64,000 nt of DNA from Rubellimicrobium arenae (GTDB lineage Bacteria > Pseudomonadota > Alphaproteobacteria > Rhodobacterales > Rhodobacteraceae), in the NCBI RefSeq assembly GCF_017916295.1, contig NZ_JAFMSS010000001.1, forward strand, positions 124,001 through 188,000, in the 5' to 3' direction. A program made the position numbers and the translations under genes. How positions within the stretch are numbered: the first letter of the stretch is position 1; each line of letters opens with the position of its first letter. This document shows, piece by piece, positions 56,059 to 64,000 of the stretch. Below the pieces are notes generated by a model, which was given only the letters and a program-made list of their open reading frames with translations, made no database searches and was not told where the DNA came from.

Positions 56059-56463
56059 ATGACCAAGCTCGGGCCCCACGGCGCCGGCAAGTTCGCCACG
56101 TTCCTTCGCACTCGTCTTGTGGAGCTCGCGCCCACGAAGACGCAGGCGGACGTCGCCCGCGAGGCGGGCTTCACCAACCAGAACATGGTCTCAATGCTCA
56201 AGAACGGGCAGACCAAGCTCGCCCTCGACCGCGTGGCCGCGCTGGCTCGCGCCCTCGAGGTAGACCCGCGCCGGCTCTACCTTCTTGCCCTCGACCAGGA
56301 AGGCCACGCCACCACGGCACGGGAAATCGAGGAGATCTTCAACGCCATCGTGACGAAGAACGAGGCCGAGTGGCTCGAAGCCATTCGCGAAGCCTCCGAC
56401 CACACCGACCCGGCGCTCACGAAGCGCGCCCGCGCGGCGATCTACGGCATCTTCGGACGGTGA
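56059..56463 (+). CDS. Helix-turn-helix (XRE-like) protein
   Basis: A 134-aa protein: KTQADVAREAGFTNQNMVSMLKNGQTKLALDRVAALARALEVDP is a Cro/C1-type domain (about 27-70), followed by a helical tail (AREIEEIFNAIVTKNEAEWLEAIRE). It is likely a regulator of the small genes that follow it (56469, 56679). An A/T-richer region with the promoter precedes it. Confidence 0.8.
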   Translation: MTKLGPHGAGKFATFLRTRLVELAPTKTQADVAREAGFTNQNMVSMLKNGQTKLALDRVAALARALEVDPRRLYLLALDQEGHATTAREIEEIFNAIVTKNEAEWLEAIREASDHTDPALTKRARAAIYGIFGR

Positions 56464-56468
56464 CCGGC

Positions 56469-56678
56469 ATGACCAACATCGTCCTCAGCCGGTGCCGGCA
56501 ACCCGCCCCGGGCTCCACGAGAAAGATAATCGAGGGCTTCCGCGTCCCCGACGACCGCCCGCCGACCGAGAACGAGCTCGCCCGGATCGAGATGCTGCGC
56601 GCCATCGTTGGTGACCGGGATCCACCACCGACGCTCGCCGCGGTCCAAGCGCTCCGCCGGGCGCTGATGGACAGGTAG
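56469..56678 (+). CDS. Hypothetical protein, 69 aa
   Basis: Begins MTNIVLSRCRQPAPGSTRKI and ends ALRRALMDR; it has one amphipathic helix around RPPTENELARIEMLRAIVG. It starts 5 bases after the helix-turn-helix gene and its codons are native-like. No family is known. Confidence 0.5.
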   Translation: MTNIVLSRCRQPAPGSTRKIIEGFRVPDDRPPTENELARIEMLRAIVGDRDPPPTLAAVQALRRALMDR

Positions 56679-56879
56679 ATGGACCACGACGCGCTCGTCG
56701 ACGTCCGTGTCCCCCGGACGGAGTATGCGATGTTCATTGAGCACGCGACGCCCCTGGGGAGCCACTCGTTGACGAGCCGCACGTCCATGGAGCGCGACGT
56801 GGACGTGGAGATCGCCCACTTGGAGCCCACCCTGCCGGTCGTCAGGGTGGGCCCTGCGTGCAGCACGTCCCGAACCTGA
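56679..56879 (+). CDS. Hypothetical protein, 66 aa
   Basis: Its ATG follows directly on the stop of the previous frame and third positions are strongly G/C. Visible features are VDVRVPRTEYAMFIEHATPLG and an acidic VDVEIAHLEP stretch. It probably belongs to the same small operon. No function can be given. Confidence 0.45.
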   Translation: MDHDALVDVRVPRTEYAMFIEHATPLGSHSLTSRTSMERDVDVEIAHLEPTLPVVRVGPACSTSRT

Positions 56880-56930
56880 TCGCCGGCTCCAAGGGCAAGA
56901 CCGCGTCCGAGTGCGTCAACGCAGACGCCG

Positions 56931-57505
56931 ATGACCGTCAACATGACCTGTCGCTCAGCAAGGCACATCCTGACCGAGTGGGGTCGGGTCCTGTGCGATC
57001 AGCTGATCCGGACGGCGCAGATCATGCGGGTCTCATCGAGAAGAGGTATGTGTGGACGGGCTGGGGCCGCAGCGCGCCCGAGTGCGCCACGCCCTGCTCG
57101 CTCCATTCCTCTGGATCCCGAGCCCCATGTGGGCGACCGGAGTCGTGACCACCAAGACCCTCGACTTGGAGCGCGCTCCAGAGACTCTGGGAGGGCTCCA
57201 GGAAGAGCTTCGTCGAGATCTTGGAGGAGAAGCGCGACGAGCACGAGAAGCCCGTCTACGGAGCTTCCAAGAGGTGCTGGCGCACATCCTGGCGAGCACG
57301 GCCGCATCTACCTACTTGCCGGGTGCCGGGAATGGCCAGGAGCACCGCGAGAAGCCACGCGGGCGCCGGGTCCCGGACCAGATCGAGAGGAAAGGGAACG
57401 GCGCGATGCTGACGGCGGGACTCGTCGGCGGTCCAGCAGGTGGACGTCGATAGGGACCCGATGCTCGACCCCGACAGACCGCCGATGGGCCAGACGAAGT
57501 CCTAG
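56931..57505 (+). pseudogene. Frameshifted remnant of an unknown gene
   Basis: Coding-like bias jumps between frames: LIEKRYVWTGWGRSAPECATP (about 57029), then SFVEILEEKRDEHEKPVYG in another frame (about 57205), then EHGRIYLLAGCREWPG in a third, and finally VDRDPMLDPDRPPMGQTKS ending at TAG 57505. No single frame covers the whole, so it looks like a decayed gene with at least three frame changes. The family is not recognised. Confidence 0.4.
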
Positions 57506-57807
57506 GGAAAATACGTCAGTTCGATCCGGATCGGTCGGGTCACCGGCAGCACCCCGGGGCGGACTCCTCCACTTCCTGCACCGCCCAGGCAGCCGACCTT
57601 AGGTCATCCAGGGCGCCCCAAAGTCTTCTCATTTTTCTGCTTGAGTTCTCCTTTCGTTCCGTCTACGTCGCCGCCACCCAGGACCCCTCTCGGGACAGAA
57701 CCTGGGGTGCCGCAGCCCGCTAGGGCCCGTGCACGCAGTAGAAGCACCCACTCGTCTCCACCCGCGCCCTCTGGGCGTGCCATGTGCTCTATCTGCTGGG
57801 ATATCCC
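57506..57807. other. Intergenic region before the acidic-repeat protein
   Basis: About 300 bases with no supported gene. A minus-strand frame across it is in antisense to the next gene and has poor codon use. The promoter for the acidic-repeat protein should lie here, but no clear elements stand out. Confidence 0.3.
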
Positions 57808-59811
57808 ATGAACCTGAACTTGCGTATCGAAGTAGCCTTGCCCGAGGACCTCCTCGGCTATCTGCGCGCGGCTGCCGCACACCTTTCGCCGACCTCTCCT
57901 CATGAGGACAGATCCCCTGCACACCCTGCTGCGCCTGCCGCACAGGGTGCCCTGGAGGGGGCTGACAAGGAGGATCTCGCTGAACTTCCTTCTTGCGCCT
58001 CGGAGAGGACCAACGGCGCCCGCGACCAGGACGTGCTTGATCAGCTCGACCAGATCATCTTCGACGCGCCCACCGGGGCCGCGTCGGGCGTGCCCGACGT
58101 CGCCGAGAAGGATGACTCTGGAGAAGCGGGTGGCGCCGGGATGCCGGTGCCGGCGCAGTCCGTGCCTCGGTCGACAGCTCACCTCGAGGTCCGGAGCGTC
58201 CCACAGGACGAAGATGACGACCTTCGTGATCTCGACCTCGGCCCCGATCTTACCGTCGAGCCCAAGAAGGCGCGGACGCCACCGACGGGCCGGCGCAAAC
58301 CGGCCATTCTCCTGTGTTCGGACACGGACGAGGAGTTGACGGACCTCGACCTCAGCGGCGCCTTCGCCGCCACTCCCGAAACCTCGACGGTCGTCGATCC
58401 CAACCCGAGGAGGCCGAGCACGAAGCGCACCGAGCCGGACCCCAAGATGCATACCGGCCGGGTGCAGGCCAAGGTCGGCGCGCACATTCAGTCGAGGCAT
58501 GTGACGGTGGCCAGCGCTATCGACTCCGACGAGGACGAGGACGATGTCCTCAAGGAGCTCGAGGGCCTGATCTTCGATGACCCTATCCCCGGTGATGACG
58601 ACTCCGCCAAGAAGGACGCCTTCGTCGCATCACCGAGCACTTCCGAAAGCCCCACCACTCAGTCACACGACAGGCACACGCCGCAGGTCGGGGCTGACTC
58701 GCACGTGCTGCAGCCGCGCGAGGCGGTGCGGGACGAGGACGTCCTGGCCGAGCTCGACAAGCTGACCTTCGACGTCTGCGACCGCCAAGATCCGATCGAA
58801 ACCCAGATCGAGCCCGCGACGAAGGACATGAAGTGCGCAGCAGACATCGGGAAGCCGGCCGGCGAGACGGTCAGGAACTGCGCGGACGAGACCTGGCTCG
58901 AACGCTACAAGAACCCTGTCCAGCATGGGCCTGGCGCGCCCGCGTCTGACAGCTTGTCCAGTAGCTCTTCTCTCCCCCCTTCAACGAGTTCGTCCTCTCC
59001 GCAGTCTCATGCAACGAGCAGCACCTCCTCGGACAAGACGGAGAAGACGGTCAAGCGCCCGCCAAGCCCCTACTCGATCACCAGCCCGGCTCCGGCATGG
59101 TCGCCCGTCAGCGCGCCCACCTGGCGCAAGCTCGACCCGCTGGAGAAGATCGTTGCGCACATTCGGACCGCTGAAGCGCATGGCGGGCTCGCAATCACCT
59201 GCAAGCTCGGAGACGACTTCCACGCCACGGTGCTTCAGACCCGTGACGCGACCGCAATGCTGACCTCCAGCTTGCGCCGAGAGCTCGTGGTCCAGGGCGT
59301 GGAGGACCTGCCCTATCTCATCGCCTGGGATTGGAGTCCCGAGACGCAGCAGCTTCACCTCCATGGGGTGGTCGTCCTTCCCGTAGGCGTCGAGATCGAC
59401 CAGGTCCGGCGGGCCTTCGTGAAGGCCTGCGGCCGCTGGGAAGGCAAGCGCGCGGCGCGGCAGTGGGACGATCGGCCGATCTACGACGCCGAGGGATGGG
59501 CGGGCTACTTGCTGAAGACGCGCAAGCCGGAGATCCGCGATCAGCTCCTGGAGTTCCTCGGCGACAGCCGACTCACCCGCGTGTCGCGCCCGCTGACCCA
59601 GCTCACCACCGGCGCCCATCTCCGGTCATCGGCATCACCGATCACGACCGGCTACGTGATGTCAGGCAGTAGGACGCCCGCTGCGGCGCGTAGGAGGGCG
59701 ACCAAGGGGTCAAGCAGCCTCAGGCGGTCTCCTACCAAGCGACGGGTGTCTACGGACGCCTGTGGTTCGCCCCAGAGCTCGATTGCGCACTTCTTGTCGC
59801 CGAGACCTTAA
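57808..59811 (+). CDS. Acidic-repeat protein with HUH-like endonuclease domain
   Basis: A 667-aa protein of unusual build. A short N-terminal domain (1-30) precedes a disordered acidic region with about five copies of a D/E-rich unit of the form DEDxLxxLDxLxFD (at about 74-88, 133-145, 173-183, 241-260, 309-325). A Ser-rich linker (about 383-412) leads to a folded domain (about 444-592) that contains HLHG at 517-520, the HUH pair, and WAGYLLK at 564-570, with the YxxK motif of rolling-circle Rep/relaxase nucleases. The tail is basic. It may be a replication or mobilisation initiator of the island. The HUH call rests on two short motifs and their spacing. Confidence 0.68.
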   Translation: MNLNLRIEVALPEDLLGYLRAAAAHLSPTSPHEDRSPAHPAAPAAQGALEGADKEDLAELPSCASERTNGARDQDVLDQLDQIIFDAPTGAASGVPDVAEKDDSGEAGGAGMPVPAQSVPRSTAHLEVRSVPQDEDDDLRDLDLGPDLTVEPKKARTPPTGRRKPAILLCSDTDEELTDLDLSGAFAATPETSTVVDPNPRRPSTKRTEPDPKMHTGRVQAKVGAHIQSRHVTVASAIDSDEDEDDVLKELEGLIFDDPIPGDDDSAKKDAFVASPSTSESPTTQSHDRHTPQVGADSHVLQPREAVRDEDVLAELDKLTFDVCDRQDPIETQIEPATKDMKCAADIGKPAGETVRNCADETWLERYKNPVQHGPGAPASDSLSSSSSLPPSTSSSSPQSHATSSTSSDKTEKTVKRPPSPYSITSPAPAWSPVSAPTWRKLDPLEKIVAHIRTAEAHGGLAITCKLGDDFHATVLQTRDATAMLTSSLRRELVVQGVEDLPYLIAWDWSPETQQLHLHGVVVLPVGVEIDQVRRAFVKACGRWEGKRAARQWDDRPIYDAEGWAGYLLKTRKPEIRDQLLEFLGDSRLTRVSRPLTQLTTGAHLRSSASPITTGYVMSGSRTPAAARRRATKGSSSLRRSPTKRRVSTDACGSPQSSIAHFLSPRP

Positions 59812-61277
59812 ACGAGGTTCTGCGCGATGGCCTCGGCCTGCCGGATCACCGTCTGCACGGCCTCGGCCTCCAGATCCGGCGGCCAGCCGTGTTTGCGCAG
59901 GATCTTCTTCACGGCCACCCGCATCCGGCTGCGGATGTTGTCGCGCGTCCACCAGTGCACCCCGGCGTTCTGGCGCACAGTGGCGACGAGTTCGGCCGCG
60001 ATGATGCGGAGCTCCTGGTTGCCCATCACCTCGACCGCGGACTCGTTCTTCGCCAGGGCGTCGTAGAAGGCGCGCTCCTCCTCAGTGAGGTCGTCCTTGG
60101 GCTGGGCGCGCAGGTCCTTGGCGATAGCGATGAGCTCCTGGATGACCTGGAGCGCGTCGAGGCTGCGGTTGTGGTAGCGCGCGACCGCCACCTGGAGCCG
60201 GTGCGAGAAGGCCTCCTGCTGCACGACGTTGGTCCGCGTCCGGCTCGCGATCTCGCCGTTCAGGAGCTTCTTCAGAGCCTCGACCGCCAGGTTGCGGTGC
60301 TGCATCCCTTGGATCTCGAGCAGGAACTCGTCCGACAGCACGCTGATGTCCGGCCGGTCGAAGCCGCAGGCCTCCAGAATGTCGACGACCTCGGTCGAGG
60401 CCACGGCGCGGTTCACGAGCTGCTCGATGGCGAAGTCGGGGCTCCCCGACCGCCCCCGGCCGCCCGCCGCGTCCACCTTCTCGAGCCCCGAGCGGACGGC
60501 CACGAAGAAGGCCACCTCCGCGGCGTGCGCGGAGGCCTCCGGCGTGCCGGAGGCGAGCTTGAACGCCTTCACGAGCGCCGCCACGGCGTCGAGGAAGCGC
60601 TTGGTGCCGATCTCGGCGTCCTCGGCCTCCCGCGCCCCGTCCAGGATCTGGTTGAGGGCCGCGGGCAGCACCAGGAGGCGCTTGGCGGTGTCGGCGCCGA
60701 GCGCGCCCGCGTAGTCGAAGCCGTGGAACTGCGCCCGCGCTACGTCGAGGGCGTTCAGGAACGCCTCCATCGCTTGGCGCTCGTCGATGCCGGTCTGGGC
60801 CTGGTCGCCCTGCGAGTAGTGCGCGAGCGCGGCCTTCAGCTCGGCCGCGAGCCCGATGTAGTCCACCACGAGCCCAGCGGGCTTGTTGCGGAACACCCGG
60901 TTCACCCGCGCGATGGCCTGCATGAGCCCGTGCCCGCGCATGGGCTTGTCGAAGTAGAGCCTGTGCATGACCGGCGCGTCGAAGCCCGTGAGTCACATGT
61001 CCCGCACGATGACGAGCAGCAAGGGATCGGCCGGGTCGCGGAAGCGGTTGCGCAGCACCTCCTGGCGGGCCTTGGAGCGGATGTGCGGCTGGAAGGCCTG
61101 GGGATCGCTAGCGCTGCCGGTCATGACCACCTTGACCGCGCCCGCCTCGTCGGCATCGCTGTGCCAGTCGGGCCGAGCCGCCCGGATGCGCTCGTAGATC
61201 GCCACGCAGATCCGCCGGCTCATGCCCACGATCATGGCCTTGCCGTCGCGCCACGTCGACATTGCGGCGTCGGACAC
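59808..61277 (-). pseudogene. hsdR: Truncated type I restriction enzyme R subunit with in-frame stop
   Basis: The C-terminal part of HsdR: AMIVGMSRRICVAIYERI, then a helicase-like segment (DPLLLVIVRDM), an in-frame TGA at 60995-60993 exactly where the family has Trp (RDMWLTGFDAP), and then LTGFDAPVMHRLYFDKPMRGHGLMQAIARVNR and the helical C-terminus. One C-to-T change on the plus strand explains the stop. The N-terminal nuclease and first motor parts are missing: homology ends at about 61277 near the island end. The downstream part could restart at the Met at 60968, but without nuclease and Walker A it would not restrict DNA. No hsdM/hsdS is present. Confidence 0.85.
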
Positions 61278-61388
61278 CGACCCGTCGGTTCATGTTGCAC
61301 GAGCGCCACGCGTAGCAGCCACATAGATGCTACACAAATCCGCCCTGCCCGGCATATAACTTGTTAATATCACTGAACTTCTTGAAAT

Positions 61389-61405
61389 TGGTCGGGGCGG
61401 AGAGA
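61389..61405. repeat. Right attachment site (17-bp direct repeat in tRNA-Pro)
   Basis: Identical to 41682-41698. It covers the CCA end, the acceptor-stem 3' strand and the first part of the T-stem of the tRNA. Confidence 0.85.
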
Positions 61406-61465
61406 TTCGAACTCCCGACCCTCTGCTCCCAAAGCAGATGCGCTACCAGACTGCGCTACGCCCCG
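61389..61465 (-). tRNA. tRNA-Pro (anticodon TGG)
   Basis: A 77-base cloverleaf on the minus strand. The acceptor stem CGGGGCG pairs with CGCCCCG; the anticodon stem-loop is TCTGC-TTTGGGA-GCAGA with anticodon TGG; the T-loop TTCGAAT is intact and CCA is encoded. The island is inserted at its 3' end, which restores a full tRNA. Confidence 0.96.
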
Positions 61466-61754
61466 AACCGGCCCCCTCTTAGGACAGATGGAGCCGAATG
61501 CAAAGCACCCCTTCAGCGGGAAGAGGGTGGCCATGACGGAATTGCAGGCCGTTTCCGGGAGGGGCGAAGCTGATTCAGGACGGACAGGACGAATGGCGCC
61601 GGGACTTCTGCCATCCGACCCGAGGTCGGCCCAGCGACACATCCGATCAGGGCCGTCACGCTCCCCGGCCCTGCATCGCCAGGTCCCAAGATGTCAAAGC
61701 TCGCCACGCTCGACAGGATCAGTGGCCGACCGGCAAGCCCCCGCAGGATGGAGT

Positions 61755-62219
61755 TCAGTTGCAGGGGAGCGTGGCGCCCTCGCCGATGACGGGATGCTGC
61801 AAGGCGTCGCCCACCTCGATCCCAAGACGTTCGGTCAGGCCGCCGTTGACCTCCAGGACATACTGGACTGCGTCCCCGCCAGGGATCGGCGTCCGATCCA
61901 GGGGAACCGCATTCTCATGAATTGCTGTGATCCGGCCATCCTGCCCAGCAAAGATCATGTCGAGCGGGATGAGGGTGTTCTCCATCCAGAACGCCACGCT
62001 CTGGGGTTTGTCGTAGACGAACAGCATGCCGCCGAGCGTGTCCATCCGCTCCACGTTCATGAGGCCCTGCGCACGTTCGGCCGCATCGTCGGCAACCTGG
62101 ACAACGAAGTGCGCCTCGCCAAAGCCGCCCCGGATCGTGACCCGGTCGTCCCGGCACTCGGCATGGGCAGCCTGCGTTCCCACCAGCGCCGCAAGAAGGA
62201 GGAGAGCGCCGCGGATCAT
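61755..62219 (-). CDS. DUF192 family exported protein
   Basis: A 154-aa protein with a signal peptide ending AHA at about residue 20 and the DUF192 fold: QGLMNVERMDTLGGMLFVYDKPQSVAFWMENTLIPLDMIF, then VPLDRTPIPGGDAVQYVLEVNGG. The role of this family is not known; it is often coupled to cold-shock genes in alphaproteobacteria, as here. The ATG overlaps the stop of the twin cold-shock gene (ATGA). Confidence 0.87.
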   Translation of the reverse strand: MIRGALLLLAALVGTQAAHAECRDDRVTIRGGFGEAHFVVQVADDAAERAQGLMNVERMDTLGGMLFVYDKPQSVAFWMENTLIPLDMIFAGQDGRITAIHENAVPLDRTPIPGGDAVQYVLEVNGGLTERLGIEVGDALQHPVIGEGATLPCN

Positions 62220-62749
62220 CGGGCCACCCGTCCCGCCACGTCCCAGGCCAGCACCTCGACGGCGAGCCGGCCCCGCTTTCCTTCGATGACACGCAGCCCC
62301 ACGGCTTCGCCCGGCGCGAGATCCGCGAAGCCGGACTTGCGGAGCACCTCGATGTGCAGGAACACGTCTTCCTCCGATCCCCAGACGTTGGCAAAGCCGA
62401 AGCCCTTGCCCTTGTCGAACCACTTCACGCGCGCGGCCTGGAACGGCTGCTCGGCCAGAAGCGCCGGATCCATGTCGGCCAGGTCGGCCAGGCCCGCCCC
62501 CGGGGGCACCTCCGGCGGCTGGAGCGCCAGAACGGTCGTGGCCTGCATGCCGCGCTCGGTCCGGGCCACCTCGACCATGATCGCCGAACCGTCGGCCACC
62601 GTGCTCTGGCCAAAGCTGCGCAGGACGTTGGCATGAAGGAGAATGTCGGGGCCGCCATCGTCAGCCACCACGAAGCCGAACCCTTTCCCAGGGTCGAACC
62701 ATTTGACATGACCGCGGACGGTCGGACGTCCGCTCTGGTCTTCAGACAT
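62216..62749 (-). CDS. Twin cold-shock-domain protein
   Basis: A 177-aa protein with two cold-shock domains: VKWFDPGKGFGFVVADDGGPDILLHANVL (about 14-42) and VKWFDKGKGFGFANVWGSEEDVFLHIEVL (about 107-135), with an Ala/Pro linker. Both RNP1 and RNP2 motifs are near consensus. The start at 62749 has a weak GAGAG site. It is the first gene of a two-gene unit with DUF192 and likely binds RNA. Confidence 0.9.
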   Translation of the reverse strand: MSEDQSGRPTVRGHVKWFDPGKGFGFVVADDGGPDILLHANVLRSFGQSTVADGSAIMVEVARTERGMQATTVLALQPPEVPPGAGLADLADMDPALLAEQPFQAARVKWFDKGKGFGFANVWGSEEDVFLHIEVLRKSGFADLAPGEAVGLRVIEGKRGRLAVEVLAWDVAGRVAR

Positions 62750-62874
62750 ATCTCGAGGTCTCTCTAGCCGCTCGGCGCAAGGCGCGTCGGCCAAGTTTAG
62801 GTCAGGGTTTCGAACGTAACTTAACACGCGAACGAGCTACCTCACACCGCAGAAACATCCACGGCGAACTAAAG

Positions 62875-63480
62875 TCACGGGTTGAGACGCACCACGTCCC
62901 ATGCCGAGCCAGGGTCCTGGCGGGACCAGCGGAACCGGTCATGCAGGCGAAACGGGCCGTCCGCCCAGAACTCGATCTCGAGCGGGACGAGCCGGAAGCC
63001 TCCCCAGAACGGCGGCCGGGGCGGATTGGTCCCATGACGGGCCGTGACCTTGGCCACCTCGGCCAGGAGCGCGGTCCGCGACTCGAGGGGCTGCGACTGC
63101 CGGGACGCCCAGGCGCCCAGACGGCTCTGGAGCGAGCGGGAGGCATAATAGTCGTCGGCCTGCGGGCCCTCGACGCGGGAGACGAGCCCGCGGGCCCGAA
63201 CCTGGCGGCGCAAGGTCTTCCAGTGCATGACGAAGGCGGCACGTCTGGCGGCCTCGATCTCCATGGCCTTCCGGCTTCCGTAATTGGTGTAGAAGACGAA
63301 GGCGCCGGCCTCGATCTCCTTGAGGAGGACCATCCGGGCGTTCGGCATCCCGTCCGCATCCACGGTCGCCAAGGCGATCGCGTTCGGGTCGTTGGGCTCG
63401 CTCCGTTCGGCCTCGGCCATCCAGGCCCGGGCCAGAACGAATGGGTCCTCACCAGCGAATATGCCTGTCCGGTCTGCCAC
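62875..63480 (-). CDS. pdxH: Pyridoxine/pyridoxamine 5'-phosphate oxidase
   Basis: A 201-aa FMN enzyme that makes pyridoxal phosphate. Landmarks: PNAIALATVDADGMPNARMVLLKEI, FVFYTNYGSRKAMEI, AAFVMHWKTLRRQVRARGLV, YYASRSLQSRLGAWASRQS and the C-terminal FWADGPFRLHDRFRW and VVRLNP end. The start is GTG at 63480 with GGGGGA upstream; the ATG overlapping it is out of frame. It is divergent from fabI. Confidence 0.94.
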   Translation of the reverse strand: MADRTGIFAGEDPFVLARAWMAEAERSEPNDPNAIALATVDADGMPNARMVLLKEIEAGAFVFYTNYGSRKAMEIEAARRAAFVMHWKTLRRQVRARGLVSRVEGPQADDYYASRSLQSRLGAWASRQSQPLESRTALLAEVAKVTARHGTNPPRPPFWGGFRLVPLEIEFWADGPFRLHDRFRWSRQDPGSAWDVVRLNP

Positions 63481-63663
63481 ATCGTCCCCCTTCAAGCTCC
63501 GGCGATACCGCCGCCGGGCGACCGGATGCAACCCTAATGTGTCCTGTGACATGTCGAGGGACGCAGCGGCAGGACCCCCTCCAAAGCCCGGTCGGCGGCT
63601 CTTGATGGGGCACGGCCGTTCGCCTACACCCGGGCGAAACGCCGCAGGGGAAGGGATGGCCGC

Positions 63664-64000
63664 ATGCAGACGGATCTGCTCAAGGGCAAGCGCGGCCTCA
63701 TCATGGGGCTGGCGAACGACAAATCCATCGCCTGGGGCATCGCCAAGATGTGCCGCGAGGCGGGGGCGGAGCTCGCCTTCTCGTACCAGGGGGACGCCCT
63801 GCTCAAGCGCGTGACGCCACTTGCCGCCGAGGTGGGATCGGACATCGTCCTGCCCTGCGACGTCAGCCGGATGGAGTCGATCGACGCCCTCTTCGAGGAG
63901 CTGGGCCGCCGCTGGGGCAAGCTGGACTTCATCGTCCATGCGATCGGCTTTTCGGACAAGGACCAGCTTCGCGGCCGTTACGTCGACACGACCCGCGACA
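63664..64000 (+). CDS. fabI: Enoyl-[acyl-carrier-protein] reductase, N-terminal part
   Basis: The first 112 residues of FabI, the NADH-dependent enoyl-ACP reductase of fatty-acid elongation. It starts MQTDLLKGKRGLIMGLANDK with the FabI glycine pattern, then SIAWGIAKMCREAGAELAFSYQGDAL, LPCDVSRMESIDALF and KLDFIVHAIGFSDKDQLRGRY. GGGAAGGGATGG precedes the ATG. It runs off the right edge before the catalytic YxxxxxxK. Confidence 0.94.
   Translation, partial: MQTDLLKGKRGLIMGLANDKSIAWGIAKMCREAGAELAFSYQGDALLKRVTPLAAEVGSDIVLPCDVSRMESIDALFEELGRRWGKLDFIVHAIGFSDKDQLRGRYVDTTRD

Larger units (their letters stand above)
41682..61405. mobile_element. Genomic island integrated in tRNA-Pro(TGG)
   Basis: The element is bounded by a perfect 17-bp direct repeat, TGGTCGGGGCGGAGAGA, at 41682-41698 and 61389-61405. 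The right copy is the 3' end (with CCA) of an intact tRNA-Pro on the minus strand; the left copy is a displaced duplicate next to a tyrosine integrase. This is the expected result of site-specific insertion into a tRNA gene. Inside are a recombinase, many small unknown proteins, signalling genes and an hsdR remnant. Lower third-position G/C in the integrase and several non-coding stretches also differ from the core. No conjugation genes are seen, so it is not self-transferable by itself. Confidence 0.85.

Noticed and set aside
57604..58500. Minus-strand frame of 298 codons near the acidic-repeat gene
   Set aside because: It is antisense to the acidic-repeat protein, whose plus-strand reading shows patterned repeats; the minus frame has no domain.

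Overview
The window is high-GC DNA with strong G/C preference at third codon positions. Its gene set points to an alphaproteobacterium, most likely a Rhodobacterales/Paracoccaceae member: a B12-dependent ribonucleotide reductase (nrdJ), RTX protein, polar amino-acid and sugar ABC transporters, GcvP, FabI, PdxH and a twin cold-shock/DUF192 pair. This placement is inference from gene content and style; no database was searched.

Layout. 1-288 is the 3' end of gcvP. 319-2842 (minus) holds three enzymes fitting the non-phosphorylated L-fucose pathway (lactonase, SDR dehydrogenase, FAH-type hydrolase). 3071-4236 holds a small protein, a TfoX C-terminal-domain protein and a lipoprotein transglycosylase. 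4756-9932 is a terminal-oxidase cluster (CtaG, CopD, DUF2231, subunit II without the CuA ligands, a fused subunit I/III, a small membrane protein). 9975-16585 is a polar amino-acid-type ABC transporter with a glycosylasparaginase, a LacI-type regulator, a ROK kinase and CutC; it looks like a glycoasparagine (GlcNAc-Asn) uptake and use module, with a perfect palindromic operator in front. 16603-27256 is a second, sugar-type ABC system with a ROK regulator, an MlrC-like M81 peptidase, a GMC oxidoreductase fused to a gluconate-dehydrogenase-subunit-3-like domain and an M24 peptidase-like protein. 27350-35228 holds three MFS transporters, two MarR regulators with palindromic operators, an aminotransferase, HxlR and small proteins. 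35421-41309 (minus) is nrdJ, with candidate paired NrdR boxes and two perfect DnaA boxes upstream, followed by a large RTX protein.

41682-61405 is a genomic island of about 19.7 kb bounded by a perfect 17-bp direct repeat. One copy is the 3' end of tRNA-Pro(TGG); the other lies 119 bp before a tyrosine integrase. The island carries a serine recombinase without its catalytic serine, a transglutaminase, many small proteins, CspA, an orphan ParD-type antitoxin, a dense set of signalling genes (hybrid kinase, HWE-type kinase, three single receivers, Crp/Fnr regulator and a Crp/Fnr remnant, two DUF6894-like proteins), a large protein combining acidic repeats with an HUH-like nuclease signature, and a truncated hsdR with an internal stop. 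Beyond the tRNA the core genome resumes with DUF192, a twin cold-shock protein, pdxH and the start of fabI.

The points most worth following are the acidic-repeat/HUH-like protein (57808-59811), the island boundaries, the recurrent intergenic CTGTGCG motif in the island, the CuA-less oxidase with apparently non-canonical starts, and the inferred glycoasparagine cluster.
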